A stretch of 64,000 nt of DNA from JAZRGE01 sp045644025 (GTDB taxonomy: Bacteria; Bacillota; Clostridia; Oscillospirales; Acutalibacteraceae). Location: NCBI GenBank assembly GCA_045644025.1, contig JAZRGE010000080.1, positions 19,257 through 83,256 on the forward strand, in the 5' to 3' direction. Of this stretch, positions 1 to 9,062 are shown in pieces. Numbering within the stretch: position 1 is the first letter of the stretch; every line of letters begins with the position of its first letter. A program made the position numbers and the translations under genes. The notes under the pieces are model-generated. The model had not been told where the DNA came from and did no database searches. It saw only the letters and a list, made by a program, of their open reading frames with translations.

Positions 1-55
1 ACAAACAACAGATGCAAAGCACAAGTGTAATTGCAATTTTTAAAAATTTGAACAT
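1..55 (-). CDS. N-terminus of a secreted or membrane protein (truncated by window edge)
   Basis: An ATG (reverse strand, 53-55) opens a frame reading MFKFLKIAITLVLCICCL, open to the window edge. Short basic start, then a hydrophobic stretch with several cysteines: this is what a signal peptide or lipoprotein leader looks like. An AGGAAGG Shine-Dalgarno lies about 11 bases upstream and a near-consensus promoter lies at 141-169, which supports a real gene. Function cannot be told from 18 residues. Confidence 0.5.
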   Translation of the reverse strand, partial: MFKFLKIAITLVLCICCL

Positions 56-140
56 AAATCGATTAACCTTCCTATCTGTGCCTAATTATAAGTTCAGGCC
101 ACATTAAATCACAATACATTGTAATACTATATCCTATTTT

Positions 141-169
141 ATTATACAGTTATTGCAACAAACAGTCAA
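141..169 (-). promoter_or_regulatory. sigma-A promoter of the truncated leftward gene
   Basis: Reverse strand shows TTGACT, a 17-base spacer and TATAAT. It is about 80 bases upstream of the start at 55 and downstream of the lysS hairpin, so it should serve only the truncated gene. Confidence 0.75.
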
Positions 170-179
170 GAACAGCAAT

Positions 180-209
180 AAACGGACTATGGAAAACCAT
201 AGTCCGTTT
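180..209 (-). terminator. lysS terminator-like hairpin
   Basis: Perfect 13-bp inverted repeat with an AAAA loop about 75 bases past the lysS stop. The T-tract is weak on both strands, so efficiency is uncertain, but position and stem strength fit transcript-end formation. Confidence 0.55.
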
Positions 210-283
210 ACTCTTTGTAAAACTGTGGTAAGAAGATTTTGGAAAGTTCTTATATCTTCTTATAAGTTCTTATATCGTCCCTT

Positions 284-1777
284 TTAGTCCAGGGGTTTCA
301 TTGTGGGGAAAAGGAGAACGTCGCGGATGGAGGCGGAATCGGTGAGAAGCATCACAAGGCGATCGATACCGAAGCCCAGGCCTCCTGTGGGGGGCAGGCC
401 ATACTCCAGGGCGGTGACGTAGTCGTAATCCACCTGAGCGTTGCAATTGGGCTCGGCTGCCTTCTTGGCGGCAACCTGCTTTTCAAAACGCTCGCGCTGA
501 TCGATAGGATCGTTCAGCTCGGAGAAGGCGTTGCCAAACTCGGTGGCGTTTATAAAATATTCGAAGCGCTCTGTGAAGGCGGGATCGCTCGGCTTGCGCT
601 TTGCGAGGGGGCTGTTCTCCACAGGGTAATCATAAATAAAGGTGGGCTGGATAAGATTCTCTTCCACATAGGCATCGAAGAACTCAGCCAGCACGGTGCC
701 CTTTGTGGCATCGGCAGGCACTTCCACATGCTTTTCCTTGGCGGCGGCACGGGCGTCTTCATCGGTCTTCCAATCATAATAATCGCAGCCCGAATATTTC
801 TTAACAGCCTCCACCATAGTCATTCTCTCCCAATGGCCCATATTGATTTCCTTGCCCTGGTAGGTGATGACCTTGCTGCCGCAGATCTTCTCGGCCAGCA
901 TTGTGTTCAGCTCTTCAACCAGATCCATCATGCCGTGATAATCGGTGAAGGCCTGATAAAGCTCGATGGTGGTGAACTCGGGATTGTGTTTGGTATCCAT
1001 ACCTTCGTTTCTGAAGATACGGCCCACTTCATAAACTCTGTGCAGGCCGCCCACGATAAGTCTCTTAAGATAGAGCTCTGTTTCGATGCGGAGATACATA
1101 TCCATATCCAGAGTGTTGTGGTGAGTCTTAAAAGGCCTTGCCGATGCACCGATCTCCAGGGGCACAAGGATGGGGGTATCCACTTCGAGGAAGCCCTTGG
1201 AATCGAGATAATTGCGGATCTCCTTAAGGATCATAGATCTCTTGCGGAAAACATCGCGCACCTCGGGATTGATAATAAGATCAACCTCGCGCTGGCGATA
1301 GCGCATATCGGTATCCTTAAGGCCGTGGAACTTCTCGGGCAGCACCTGCAGGCTCTTGGAAAGCAGGGTGATGGAAGCGGCGTGTATGCTGATCTCACCT
1401 GTTTTGGTCTTAAACACCTCACCTGTGAGGCCAACGATATCGCCGATATCAAACTTCTTGAAATCGGCATAGGGCTCTTCGCCAACGGAATCTCTGGCTA
1501 CATAGATCTGGATTCCGCCTGCGGCATCCTGCACGTTGCAGAAAGAAGCCTTGCCCATAATGCGCTTAGACATCATTCTGCCGGCAACGGCTACTGTTTT
1601 GCCCTCCAGCGCATCGAAATTCTCCTTAATATCGGCGCTGTAATCGGTCACATCATATTTAGTGAGCTTAAAAGGATCCTTTCCTGCTTCGCAAAGGGCG
1701 GCCAGCTTTTCGCGGCGAACCTTAAGCACTTCGTTGAGATCCAGCTCGGGAGCAACATTGTTCTGATTATTGTTCAT
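284..1777 (-). CDS. lysS: Lysyl-tRNA synthetase, class II
   Basis: Charges tRNA-Lys with lysine in the cytoplasm. About 497 residues, the normal length of bacterial LysS. An N-terminal OB-fold anticodon-binding domain (roughly residues 50-160) precedes the class II catalytic core: motif 2 around [10 protein letters not shown] and the C-terminal motif 3 [13 protein letters not shown] are visible. I place the start at the ATG at 1777, because AGGTG lies six bases before it. The GTG nine bases further upstream would overlap that ribosome binding site. greA lies just upstream on the same strand with a hairpin terminator between them, so lysS may rely on read-through or on a promoter inside greA. 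No T-box leader is visible. Confidence 0.97.
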   Translation of the reverse strand: MNNNQNNVAPELDLNEVLKVRREKLAALCEAGKDPFKLTKYDVTDYSADIKENFDALEGKTVAVAGRMMSKRIMGKASFCNVQDAAGGIQIYVARDSVGEEPYADFKKFDIGDIVGLTGEVFKTKTGEISIHAASITLLSKSLQVLPEKFHGLKDTDMRYRQREVDLIINPEVRDVFRKRSMILKEIRNYLDSKGFLEVDTPILVPLEIGASARPFKTHHNTLDMDMYLRIETELYLKRLIVGGLHRVYEVGRIFRNEGMDTKHNPEFTTIELYQAFTDYHGMMDLVEELNTMLAEKICGSKVITYQGKEINMGHWERMTMVEAVKKYSGCDYYDWKTDEDARAAAKEKHVEVPADATKGTVLAEFFDAYVEENLIQPTFIYDYPVENSPLAKRKPSDPAFTERFEYFINATEFGNAFSELNDPIDQRERFEKQVAAKKAAEPNCNAQVDYDYVTALEYGLPPTGGLGFGIDRLVMLLTDSASIRDVLLFPTMKPLD

Positions 1778-1802
1778 ATTCTTCACCTACAAAAGAGTAC
1801 TA

Positions 1803-1829
1803 AAAAAGGGCGGAAGCACCGCCCTTTTT
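1803..1829 (-). terminator. greA rho-independent terminator
   Basis: AAAAAGGGCGG/CCGCCCTTTTT stem with a five-base loop directly after the greA stop and before lysS, with a T-run on the leftward strand. It probably attenuates rather than separates greA and lysS transcription. Confidence 0.8.
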
Positions 1830-1830
1830 C

Positions 1831-2304
1831 TTATTTCAGAATAGCAAGGACTTTGTACTGCATTTCACCTGCAGGGGTGTTTACAACGACCTTGTCTCCT
1901 GCCTTGTGGCCCATAATAGCGGCGCCAAGGGGAGATTCATCGGAAATGAGACCCTTGCGGGGATTGGATTCGGCGGAGCCCACCAGGCGGTACTCAACCT
2001 CTTCTTTTTCTTTAACATCCAAAACGCGAACCTTAGAGCCCAGCATTATCTTATTGGCATCCACAGCGGATTCATCGATAATTACAACGTTGGCAAGAAT
2101 GCCTTCAAGCTCGGCAATACGGGCTTCGATCTTGGCCTGCTCGTTTTTAGCTTCGTCGTATTCACTGTTTTCGGAAAGGTCGCCAAAAGCGCGAGCCTGT
2201 TTGATCTTTTCGGCAACATCTTTGCGGGAGATATTTTTCAGGTTGTAAAGCTCTTGTTCAAGCTTTTTTAATCCTTCATCGGTAAGTTTGGTCTGTCCGG
2301 CCAT
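1831..2304 (-). CDS. greA: Transcription elongation factor GreA
   Basis: Rescues backtracked RNA polymerase by stimulating transcript cleavage in the secondary channel. About 157 residues from MAGQTKLTDEGLKK, the usual GreA size. The N-terminal coiled coil (roughly 1-75) contains ENSEYDEAKNEQAKIEARI, whose acidic tip residues are the family's catalytic pair. The C-terminal FKBP-like domain shows the typical SPLGAAIMGHKAGDKV segment. The start at 2304 is chosen because nine extra upstream residues are not conserved-looking and an AGGAAG-type Shine-Dalgarno sits before this ATG. A full-consensus promoter lies just upstream; a terminator follows. Confidence 0.97.
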   Translation of the reverse strand: MAGQTKLTDEGLKKLEQELYNLKNISRKDVAEKIKQARAFGDLSENSEYDEAKNEQAKIEARIAELEGILANVVIIDESAVDANKIMLGSKVRVLDVKEKEEVEYRLVGSAESNPRKGLISDESPLGAAIMGHKAGDKVVVNTPAGEMQYKVLAILK

Positions 2305-2342
2305 AGGAGATACTTCCTTTCTTATAGGCATAATACTAACTG

Positions 2343-2371
2343 ATTATATTAAAAATATTTGGCTGTGTCAA
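2343..2371 (-). promoter_or_regulatory. Consensus sigma-A promoter of greA
   Basis: Reverse strand has TTGACA, a 17-base spacer and TATAAT, a perfect match to the housekeeping consensus, in the gap between the dehydrogenase gene and greA. It predicts strong constitutive expression of greA, perhaps continuing into lysS. Confidence 0.85.
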
Positions 2372-2377
2372 GTTTTC

Positions 2378-3154
2378 TTATTTAAGATAAAGAAATTTCA
2401 TAAAAATACTATCGGGAACAAGGGCTGCAAGCACCCTGTAAAGCTTATAGATCAGCCTGGGTGTGTAGACACTTCTGCCCTTCTTAGCCATTTTCAGAGA
2501 GCGCCTGGTGGCCTTCCGAGGATTCACCCAGGGCAGTGCTGTGAGCAGATTCGAACGGTTGGCAATAGCCTCCACGGAAATACCCGCCACACCGAAAAAC
2601 TCGGTATTCATAGGGCCGGGGCATATAGCCATAACGTTCACGCCCTTCTTCTTAAGTTCGCGGCGCAGACCCTTGCTGAAGCTGAGCACGTAGGACTTGG
2701 TAGCGGCGTAAACGTTCATTCCCGCAATGGGCATAAAGGCGGCAATGGATGCCACGTTCAGCACAAACGAGCCTTTTGCCATAAAGGGAATGCACATATT
2801 GCTGATGGCCGTAAGAGCACGGCAATTCACGTCTACCATAGCAATTTGGCGAGTGAAATCAGTGGAATCGGTGTCTCCCATAATGCCGAAGCCGGAGCAA
2901 TTTATAAGCAGGCCTATAGAAGGCTCTTTTTCCTTAAGAGTGGCCTCCAAAGCGGCAAGATTATCGGTGTTGGCCAGATCCATAGCCAGGATATTAAATT
3001 TCTTTTGGGGCAAAAGAGCGGCCAGCTCTTCCATTCTTTCGCGCCTGCGGGCGATAAGCCAATATTCATCAATTTCGGGGAACATCTCGGCAGCAGCCTT
3101 CACGTATTCGGCGCCAAGGCCCGAAGAAGCGCCTGTGATAATTGCAATGCTCAT
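2378..3154 (-). CDS. Short-chain dehydrogenase/reductase (SDR)
   Basis: NAD(P)-dependent oxidoreductase of the classical SDR fold, 258 residues. The cofactor loop is TGASSGLG near residues 8-15 and the catalytic pair is Y-x3-K in YAATKSYVLSFSKG, preceded by the SSF/NVAS segment. The hydrophobic C-terminal tail is longer than the core requires. The start at 3154 (MSIAIITG) has a strong TAAGGAG site. An upstream in-frame extension would contain the promoter and is not coding. Substrate is unknown. It is transcribed alone, divergently from the DUF1846 gene. Confidence 0.88.
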   Translation of the reverse strand: MSIAIITGASSGLGAEYVKAAAEMFPEIDEYWLIARRRERMEELAALLPQKKFNILAMDLANTDNLAALEATLKEKEPSIGLLINCSGFGIMGDTDSTDFTRQIAMVDVNCRALTAISNMCIPFMAKGSFVLNVASIAAFMPIAGMNVYAATKSYVLSFSKGLRRELKKKGVNVMAICPGPMNTEFFGVAGISVEAIANRSNLLTALPWVNPRKATRRSLKMAKKGRSVYTPRLIYKLYRVLAALVPDSIFMKFLYLK

Positions 3155-3184
3155 ATTTTTTCTCTCCTTAGATTGGATGATATG

Positions 3185-3212
3185 ATTATAGCAGATTTCA
3201 GAAGTTTTGCAA
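3185..3212 (-). promoter_or_regulatory. Promoter of the SDR gene
   Basis: Reverse strand TTGCAA, 16-base spacer, TATAAT, ending about 30 bases before the SDR start codon. Confidence 0.7.
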
Positions 3213-3247
3213 AGTTGAATTTTTTTAGAAAAATGCTTAATTTCCAC

Positions 3248-3276
3248 TTGAATATATTACCCGCGAGAGATATACT
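3248..3276 (+). promoter_or_regulatory. Promoter of the DUF1846 gene
   Basis: TTGAAT, 17-base spacer, TATACT, about 56 bases upstream of the start codon. It lies back to back with the SDR promoter. Confidence 0.7.
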
Positions 3277-3332
3277 GTAAACATATATGTTTTTCAGCAT
3301 TTTACGACAAAAAGAAGGAAGGTTTCGGTAAA

Positions 3333-4817
3333 ATGGGCAGAATCGGCTTTGACAACGAGAAATATCTGCAGTTGCAGACTCAAAGCATTATGGACAGAGT
3401 GGATAAGTTCGGCGGCAAGCTCTATATGGAGTTTGGCGGCAAACTTTTCGACGATTACCACGCCGCCCGTGTCCTTCCCGGTTTCCAGCCCGATAGTAAG
3501 GTCCGCATGCTTATGAAGCTTAAGGATCAAGCCGAAATTGTAATAGTTATCAGCGCAGGAGATATTGAAAAGAACAAGGTTCGCGGCGATCTCGGCATCA
3601 CCTATGATCTGGACGTACTCCGCCTTATAGATGCCTTCCGCGGTATCGGCCTTTTTGTGGGAAGCGTGTGCATCACCCACTATAATTCCCAGCCCACCGT
3701 GGATGCCTTCCAGAAGAGATTGGAAAGCCTTGGTATCAAGGTCTTCAGACACTACACTATCCCCGATTATCCTTCCAATATAAAGCTCATTCTGAGCGAC
3801 AACGGCTTCGGCAAGAACGATTATATCGAAACTGAGCGTTCCTTGGTTGTTATCACCGCCCCCGGCCCCGGAAGCGGCAAGATGGCCACCTGCCTTTCCC
3901 AGCTCTATCACGATCATCAGAAAGGCGCCAAGGCCGGCTACGCCAAATTTGAAACTTTCCCCATTTGGAATATTCCCCTTAAGCATCCTGTGAACCTGGC
4001 CTACGAAGCCGCCACAGCCGATCTTAACGACGTGAATATGATCGATCCGTATCACCTTGAGGCTTATGGTGAAACCACTGTGAACTACAATCGCGATATC
4101 GAGATCTTCCCCGTGCTCAACAGCATGATGCAGCAGATAATGGGAGAAAGCCCCTACAAGAGCCCCACCGATATGGGTGTGAATATGGCAGGCTTCTGCA
4201 TTACCGACGACACCGCCGTTTGCGATGCATCCAAGCAGGAGATCATCCGCAGATTTTATAACACCAGCTGCTCTGCAAGGCGCGGTATGTCGGAAACCAG
4301 CGAGATTTATAAGCTTGAGCTGCTTATGAATATGCTGCGCATTTCTCCTGCCGATAGGCCTTGTGTGGAATGTGCTCTGGAAAAAGCCGAGGAAACAGGT
4401 GCACCTGCTGTGGCTATCCAGCTGCCCAACGGCGATATGGCCACGGGAAAGACAAGTTCTCTCCTGGGCGCCTCGGCCGCAGCACTGCTTAACGCACTTA
4501 AGGCTCTGGGCGGTATTCACCACGATATCCCCCTTATTTCCCCCACGGTAATCGAGCCCATCCAGGCTCTTAAGATTCAGCACATGGGCAATCACAATCC
4601 CCGCCTGCACACCGATGAGGTGCTTATTGCTCTTGCGGTTTCGGCGGCCACCAATCCCACCGCCGCTTTGGCAATGGAGCAGCTTCACAAGCTGCGCGGT
4701 TGCGAGGTGCATTCCACTGTAATGCTCTCCAGAGTGGATGAAAACGTCTTCCACAAGCTGGGAGTAAATCTCACCTGCGAGCCCCGCTACCAAACAAAAA
4801 AACTCTATCACGCATAA
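3333..4817 (+). CDS. DUF1846 (UPF0371) family protein
   Basis: 494 residues, full length for the family, which is widespread in Firmicutes and of unknown biochemical role. Family hallmarks visible: the N-terminal GFDNEKYLQLQTQSI stretch, IVISAGDIEKNKVRGDLGI, and ITAPGPGSGKMATCLSQLYH, a P-loop-like nucleotide-binding segment near residues 182-200. That segment suggests a nucleotide-dependent enzyme, which is inference. The start has an AAGGAAGG site. It has its own promoter and ends at a strong bidirectional terminator, so it is monocistronic. Confidence 0.93.
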   Translation: MGRIGFDNEKYLQLQTQSIMDRVDKFGGKLYMEFGGKLFDDYHAARVLPGFQPDSKVRMLMKLKDQAEIVIVISAGDIEKNKVRGDLGITYDLDVLRLIDAFRGIGLFVGSVCITHYNSQPTVDAFQKRLESLGIKVFRHYTIPDYPSNIKLILSDNGFGKNDYIETERSLVVITAPGPGSGKMATCLSQLYHDHQKGAKAGYAKFETFPIWNIPLKHPVNLAYEAATADLNDVNMIDPYHLEAYGETTVNYNRDIEIFPVLNSMMQQIMGESPYKSPTDMGVNMAGFCITDDTAVCDASKQEIIRRFYNTSCSARRGMSETSEIYKLELLMNMLRISPADRPCVECALEKAEETGAPAVAIQLPNGDMATGKTSSLLGASAAALLNALKALGGIHHDIPLISPTVIEPIQALKIQHMGNHNPRLHTDEVLIALAVSAATNPTAALAMEQLHKLRGCEVHSTVMLSRVDENVFHKLGVNLTCEPRYQTKKLYHA

Positions 4818-4828
4818 TTCAAAAAGAT

Positions 4829-4858
4829 ACACCCGATGCAAAGCGCATCGGGTGTTTT
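4829..4858. terminator. Bidirectional terminator between DUF1846 gene and araC
   Basis: 11-bp stem ACACCCGATGC/GCATCGGGTGT with a five-base loop and T-rich flanks. It serves the rightward gene strongly (six T) and overlaps the end of the convergent regulator. Confidence 0.85.
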
Positions 4859-5605
4859 TTATTTTATCTGCCTATAATATTCTCCCGGCGGAACACCTAT
4901 TTCCTTTTTGAATATCCGTGTGAAATATCTTTCGTCGGAATATCCGCAAAAATAGGCTATCTGTGCAAAGGTATACTTGTTGTGCCTTTTATTGCCGATT
5001 AATTTTTTTGCGTGGTTCATTCGTATAGACGTAAGGTACCTGCAAGGATTTATGCCCATATCAGCAGTAAATTTGCGGCGCAGATAGCTCACAGAGCGGG
5101 ATATCCCGGCCATTTCTCCGCCTAAATCAAAGCACGGATCGGAAAAACCTTGTTGAATCACAGCACAAAGTTTTTGCACGTCTTCATCTATTTCCCCTTC
5201 GCATTTAAGACTGAAGATCAGCTCAAAAATAAACTCGCTCAATATATCCTGCACCTTTTTATAAGATGCATCACTATCGGGGCGTTTGAAGATTTCATAT
5301 ATATTCTCAAAATAGGGCCTAATGCTTCGATTATCGTTATCCTTTATAATAAAAGGGGCGGTAATATTAGGGGGCAGCGGATGATCGGCAATAAGATATA
5401 TCACACCGCAATCAGGCCCACCCGGCCCGGTGTGCTCTACTCCGGCGGGGACAAAAAGAATATCTCCTTCGGCTATATCATATTCATTTGCTCCGAATCT
5501 CACCTTGCCCACACCTGTGGATATATAAAGCATTTCATGGCTTAAATGGCTGTGGCAGATAAAATCTCCGCCCATTCTGCGCCAGCCTACTCGTTTCACC
5601 TTCAT
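4859..5605 (-). CDS. AraC-family transcriptional regulator (cupin + HTH)
   Basis: About 248 residues. An N-terminal cupin effector domain (HLSHEMLYISTGVG..., EGDILFVPAGVEHTG) precedes a C-terminal pair of helix-turn-helix motifs with the signature FAQIAYFCGYSDERYFTRIFKKEIG near the end. Such proteins sense small sugars and usually activate a neighbouring gene. It is divergent from the GH31 gene 120 bases away, so GH31 is its likely target (inference). Three in-frame starts (GTG 5614, ATG 5611, ATG 5605) are possible; 5605 has the best-spaced GGGTG site. Confidence 0.9.
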   Translation of the reverse strand: MKVKRVGWRRMGGDFICHSHLSHEMLYISTGVGKVRFGANEYDIAEGDILFVPAGVEHTGPGGPDCGVIYLIADHPLPPNITAPFIIKDNDNRSIRPYFENIYEIFKRPDSDASYKKVQDILSEFIFELIFSLKCEGEIDEDVQKLCAVIQQGFSDPCFDLGGEMAGISRSVSYLRRKFTADMGINPCRYLTSIRMNHAKKLIGNKRHNKYTFAQIAYFCGYSDERYFTRIFKKEIGVPPGEYYRQIK

Positions 5606-5671
5606 ATGCATCACCCATTAAATTTTATCATTATTGGTTCGAAAAGTCCACAATATAATATATTTTTTCCA

Positions 5672-5699
5672 TTGTATCGGCATTTTAGGGGTATATAAT
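5672..5699 (+). promoter_or_regulatory. Promoter of the GH31 gene
   Basis: TTGTAT, 16-base spacer, TATAAT, 30 bases before the start codon. The AT-rich stretch upstream, shared with the divergent araC gene, is where an activator would bind, but I see no clear repeat there. Confidence 0.65.
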
Positions 5700-5728
5700 A
5701 TAGTCATAAAATACAGGAGGCAAAATTT

Positions 5729-8137
5729 ATGGAGAAATATATGCAATTCTTTGCCGATGCTTCGGCTAAACCTGTGCAAATAATTGATTGCAAAAATTTT
5801 CGCATAACCATAATCACTTCCAGGCTTATCCGATTTGAAGCGGGCAGCTACTGCAATGCCGCTACGCAAAGTGTGATAGATCGATCCTTTGCAGCGGCTG
5901 ACTTTACTACCGAAAAAGACGGAGATCGGCTTAGGGTAGTCACCGACCATCTGGAGATCAGTTGCGATGCTTCCAAAAACATTGAAGATTCGGGGCTTTG
6001 TGTAAAACTGCTGTCTGCTCCATTTTCCAGATGGCATTGGGGCGATAGACCTCTTCAGAATTTAGGTGGCACGGTGAGCACGTTGGATTCTGTAAACGGT
6101 GCCTGCCCCTTAGGAGATGGCATTTGTTCCTTGGATGGCTACGGGCTGATAGACGACAGCCGAAGTGCATACTTCATTGAAGACGGCTGGCTGGCTCCCA
6201 GAGCAGACGGCACCACCGATATTTATTTCTTTGGCTACGGGCACGACTACACCGCCGCCGTGCAGGATTACTACCGCCTTACAGGGCCCACCCCTATGAT
6301 GCCCAAATATGTTTTCGGCAACTGGTGGAGCCGCTATTTTGAATACACCGAAGATAGCTACAATCAGCTGATAGACGATTTTAATTCCCGCGATATACCG
6401 TTGAGCGTGGCTGTGATTGATATGGATTGGCACACCACCGACGATGACGGCAGAGATTACAACAAGGACGGTTGGACAGGATACAGCTGGAACAAAAAGT
6501 TATTCCCAGATTATAAGCGCTTCTTAAAAGGGCTTCACGATAAAGGGCTGGCCACATCACTAAATCTGCATCCTGCCGACGGTGTACGCTACTGGGAGGA
6601 TATGTATCCCCAAATGGCTGAAGCCATGGGCGTTGATCCTGCCACCAAAGCTCCTATTCCCTTTGATATTCTCAACAAAGATTTTATTAAAGCCTATTTT
6701 GAAATCCTCCATTTCCCCTACGAAGAAAACGGAGTAGATTTTTGGTGGATGGACTGGCAGCAGGGCACCGATTATAATTGGATCCACCGCCACAACGGGG
6801 ATATTCATAATCCCCTTGAGTGTATTACACCCCTTTGGATGCTAAATCACTTTCACTATCTTGCATCGAAGCGCAACGGCAAGCGCGGCCTAGCCTTTTC
6901 CCGTTTTTCAGGTCACGGCAGCCAGCGCTACCCTATAGGCTTTTCCGGTGATACTTGTGTAACATGGGATAGCTTAGACTTCCAGCCATATTTCACCGCC
7001 ACCGCTTCAAATATTGGTTATGGCTGGTGGAGCCACGATATAGGCGGGCACTACATGGGCTACCGCGACGACGAAATGAATACCCGTTGGGTGCAGTCCG
7101 GCGTGTTTTCTCCCATATTCAGGCTCCACAGTTCCAAGAACATCTTCTCGGGCCGAGAGCCTTGGAACTACAACAAACGTTCCGAACTGATCATTTCCGA
7201 TTTTATGCGGTTGCGCCATTGTTTGTTCCCCTATATCTACACAATGAGCTACCGCAATACCACCGAATTAATTCCCCTTATTCGGCCTATGTATCATCTC
7301 TATCCCGAATCCAAGGAAGCCTACGAAGCCAAAAATCAGTATTTCTTCGGCAGCGAGCTAATGGTTGCTCCCATCACCAAAAAGGGCGATGCTGTTTCCG
7401 ATAGGGGCAGCACCAGAGTGTGGTTTCCACAGGGCAAATGGATAGATTTCTTTAGCGGTATGGTGTATTCAAGCAACACTGTTCTCGATATTCATAGGCC
7501 ACAAGAGCAAATTCCCCTGTTCCTAAAGGCAGGCGCTATCGTTCCCCTGCAGCCCCATATTGAGGGGCAAAACGAACTGGGATTGGGCAGCGATGCAGAA
7601 CTTTTGGTTGCTGCAGGAGATTCCAATTCCTTCACCCTTTATGAAGATGACGGCGAAACCGAATCCTGGCGCAACGGGGCCTTTGCCACAACCGAATTCA
7701 GCCTGGATTGGAAGGATAATTCTGCAACATTTAAGGTTCACCCCACTAAAGGAGATCCTTCCATAACGTTTGTTTCCAGAAACTACACCATCCGCTTTAA
7801 GGGCTTTGGCAAGGGCTGCCGTTTCTATGCCGCCGGCAAGGAGCTGCATGCTGATTATTCAGAACAGAGCAACACCTACACAATTCGGCTTGAAACCGTA
7901 AACTCTGCCGAAGGCGCAGAAATTGCTATAACAAGTGATGGCAATCTGATCCACAACAATTCCGATTTTAGGGAAAAGATCTGCGATCTGCTTTATCGTT
8001 CGCAAACAACCTTCGAAGAAAAGCTGCACCTTATTTGGCTGGTGGATAACCGCCCAAGGGATATTCGGGAAACCGATAGCAACGATCTGCTTTCCAAGGC
8101 AGTGCGAGAATACTTAATAATTGCAAACAAAATATAG
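5729..8137 (+). CDS. Glycoside hydrolase family 31 (alpha-glycosidase)
   Basis: 802 residues with no signal peptide, so a cytoplasmic enzyme acting on imported oligosaccharides. An N-terminal beta-sandwich is followed by the GH31 barrel. The nucleophile is Asp342 in FWWMDWQQGT, and the acid/base is probably Asp408 in GFSGDTCVTW. A C-terminal beta domain like DUF5110 (MVYSSNTVLDIHRPQEQIP onward) follows, then a helical extension of about 60 residues beyond the usual end. GH31 covers alpha-glucosidases, xylosidases and galactosidases; the WMDWQQG variant does not settle the substrate. The gene has its own AGGAGG site and promoter and sits opposite an AraC regulator. Confidence 0.92.
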   Translation: MEKYMQFFADASAKPVQIIDCKNFRITIITSRLIRFEAGSYCNAATQSVIDRSFAAADFTTEKDGDRLRVVTDHLEISCDASKNIEDSGLCVKLLSAPFSRWHWGDRPLQNLGGTVSTLDSVNGACPLGDGICSLDGYGLIDDSRSAYFIEDGWLAPRADGTTDIYFFGYGHDYTAAVQDYYRLTGPTPMMPKYVFGNWWSRYFEYTEDSYNQLIDDFNSRDIPLSVAVIDMDWHTTDDDGRDYNKDGWTGYSWNKKLFPDYKRFLKGLHDKGLATSLNLHPADGVRYWEDMYPQMAEAMGVDPATKAPIPFDILNKDFIKAYFEILHFPYEENGVDFWWMDWQQGTDYNWIHRHNGDIHNPLECITPLWMLNHFHYLASKRNGKRGLAFSRFSGHGSQRYPIGFSGDTCVTWDSLDFQPYFTATASNIGYGWWSHDIGGHYMGYRDDEMNTRWVQSGVFSPIFRLHSSKNIFSGREPWNYNKRSELIISDFMRLRHCLFPYIYTMSYRNTTELIPLIRPMYHLYPESKEAYEAKNQYFFGSELMVAPITKKGDAVSDRGSTRVWFPQGKWIDFFSGMVYSSNTVLDIHRPQEQIPLFLKAGAIVPLQPHIEGQNELGLGSDAELLVAAGDSNSFTLYEDDGETESWRNGAFATTEFSLDWKDNSATFKVHPTKGDPSITFVSRNYTIRFKGFGKGCRFYAAGKELHADYSEQSNTYTIRLETVNSAEGAEIAITSDGNLIHNNSDFREKICDLLYRSQTTFEEKLHLIWLVDNRPRDIRETDSNDLLSKAVREYLIIANKI

Positions 8138-8168
8138 CAAAAAAGAGCGGCCATATGCCGCTCTTTTG
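8138..8168. terminator. Bidirectional terminator, GH31 / vanY-like
   Basis: AAAAGAGCGGC/GCCGCTCTTTT stem, five-base loop, A-run and T-run on the two sides, between convergent genes. Confidence 0.85.
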
Positions 8169-8170
8169 TT

Positions 8171-9046
8171 TTATTGATTTTGGCCTTTCAAATATTCCAC
8201 GTACTCTTCCAGGCACATATCCAGCGCCTCCATCTGCTTGGCGTGCTTCACACCCACAAAGCGGAAGTGCCACGGCTCGTAGATAATACCTGTTATTTCG
8301 GTTTTATCCGTGGGGTAGCGAAGGATGAAACCGTAGTCGGTGCAATTTTCGGCCAGCCACTTGCCTGCCTTGGTGTTTTCGAAGCTCTGCTCCACAGAAT
8401 TAAAATCTATGGCAAGGCCCACCTGATGCTCGCTTGTGCCGGGCACGGCCACTATTGTTCCCGCCTTCTTAATAGCCTCTTCTTCCGAAAGGCCATCTTC
8501 ATTTATACATCGCTGCACGCGATTCTTAAAAAGGGTCTCCTGCCTGCTATAGGAACGATAAGCCGAAATGGAATAGATGGTGACACCATCTTCCCATGCT
8601 GCAGCCACCATATCCTTATAGGCGCCATAGGCACGGGAATCCAGCATATGGCCGTCGTTATTAATTCTCACAAGGTTTTCGGGCACAAAATCCTTCCCTG
8701 CAGGCTTCCACTTATTAGTGAGCATAAGATACCACTCGTTAAGCTCGGCTTGCCCGCTAACGGTGTATTCTATATAATCTCCGCTATCCAGCCTGTTGCT
8801 TCCGCCTGTGGGCATAGAGACGACCGACGACGTTTCGGATGATGTTTCCACAGCCGAAGACGAAGGCTCCACCGATGTGGTGGGTGCCTGCGCAGGCTTT
8901 TGGGAAGAGGATGAAGACGATTCTCCACCCGAGCCGCCAATGCCTGCTATTATGGCAACAAAAGCCACCGCCAGCGCCGCAAAGATTACCACGACTATCG
9001 CGGCATAAATCGGCGCGTTTTTATTTCTGCGTCTTCTCCCAGCCAT
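8171..9046 (-). CDS. D-alanyl-D-alanine carboxypeptidase, VanY/M15B type
   Basis: Zinc peptidase that trims the terminal D-Ala of peptidoglycan stem peptides outside the membrane. 291 residues: a basic start (MAGRRRRNKN), one transmembrane helix at about 12-36, a low-complexity Ser/Glu-rich linker to about residue 75, and the M15B catalytic domain. Zinc and catalytic motifs are SEHQVGLAIDF (SxHxxGxAxD) and EPWHFRFVG (ExxH). The anchor and linker place it on the outer face. It follows a second membrane-anchored protein gene by 16 bases, in one operon. With no vanRS or vanHAX nearby, a housekeeping cell-wall role is likelier than glycopeptide resistance. Confidence 0.9.
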   Translation of the reverse strand: MAGRRRRNKNAPIYAAIVVVIFAALAVAFVAIIAGIGGSGGESSSSSSQKPAQAPTTSVEPSSSAVETSSETSSVVSMPTGGSNRLDSGDYIEYTVSGQAELNEWYLMLTNKWKPAGKDFVPENLVRINNDGHMLDSRAYGAYKDMVAAAWEDGVTIYSISAYRSYSRQETLFKNRVQRCINEDGLSEEEAIKKAGTIVAVPGTSEHQVGLAIDFNSVEQSFENTKAGKWLAENCTDYGFILRYPTDKTEITGIIYEPWHFRFVGVKHAKQMEALDMCLEEYVEYLKGQNQ

Positions 9047-9062
9047 TATTATCCCTCACTAA

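Noticed and set aside
728..2248. 506-residue rightward open frame opposite lysS and greA
   Set aside because: It is the complement of two clear genes, has no ribosome binding site and no recognisable domain; codon structure belongs to the reverse strand.
3294..4841. 515-residue leftward open frame opposite the DUF1846 gene
   Set aside because: Antisense shadow of a well-supported gene with no start signals of its own.
8171..9046. Vancomycin resistance role for the VanY-like gene
   Set aside because: No van ligase, dehydrogenase or two-component genes are nearby; the neighbour is an unrelated membrane protein.
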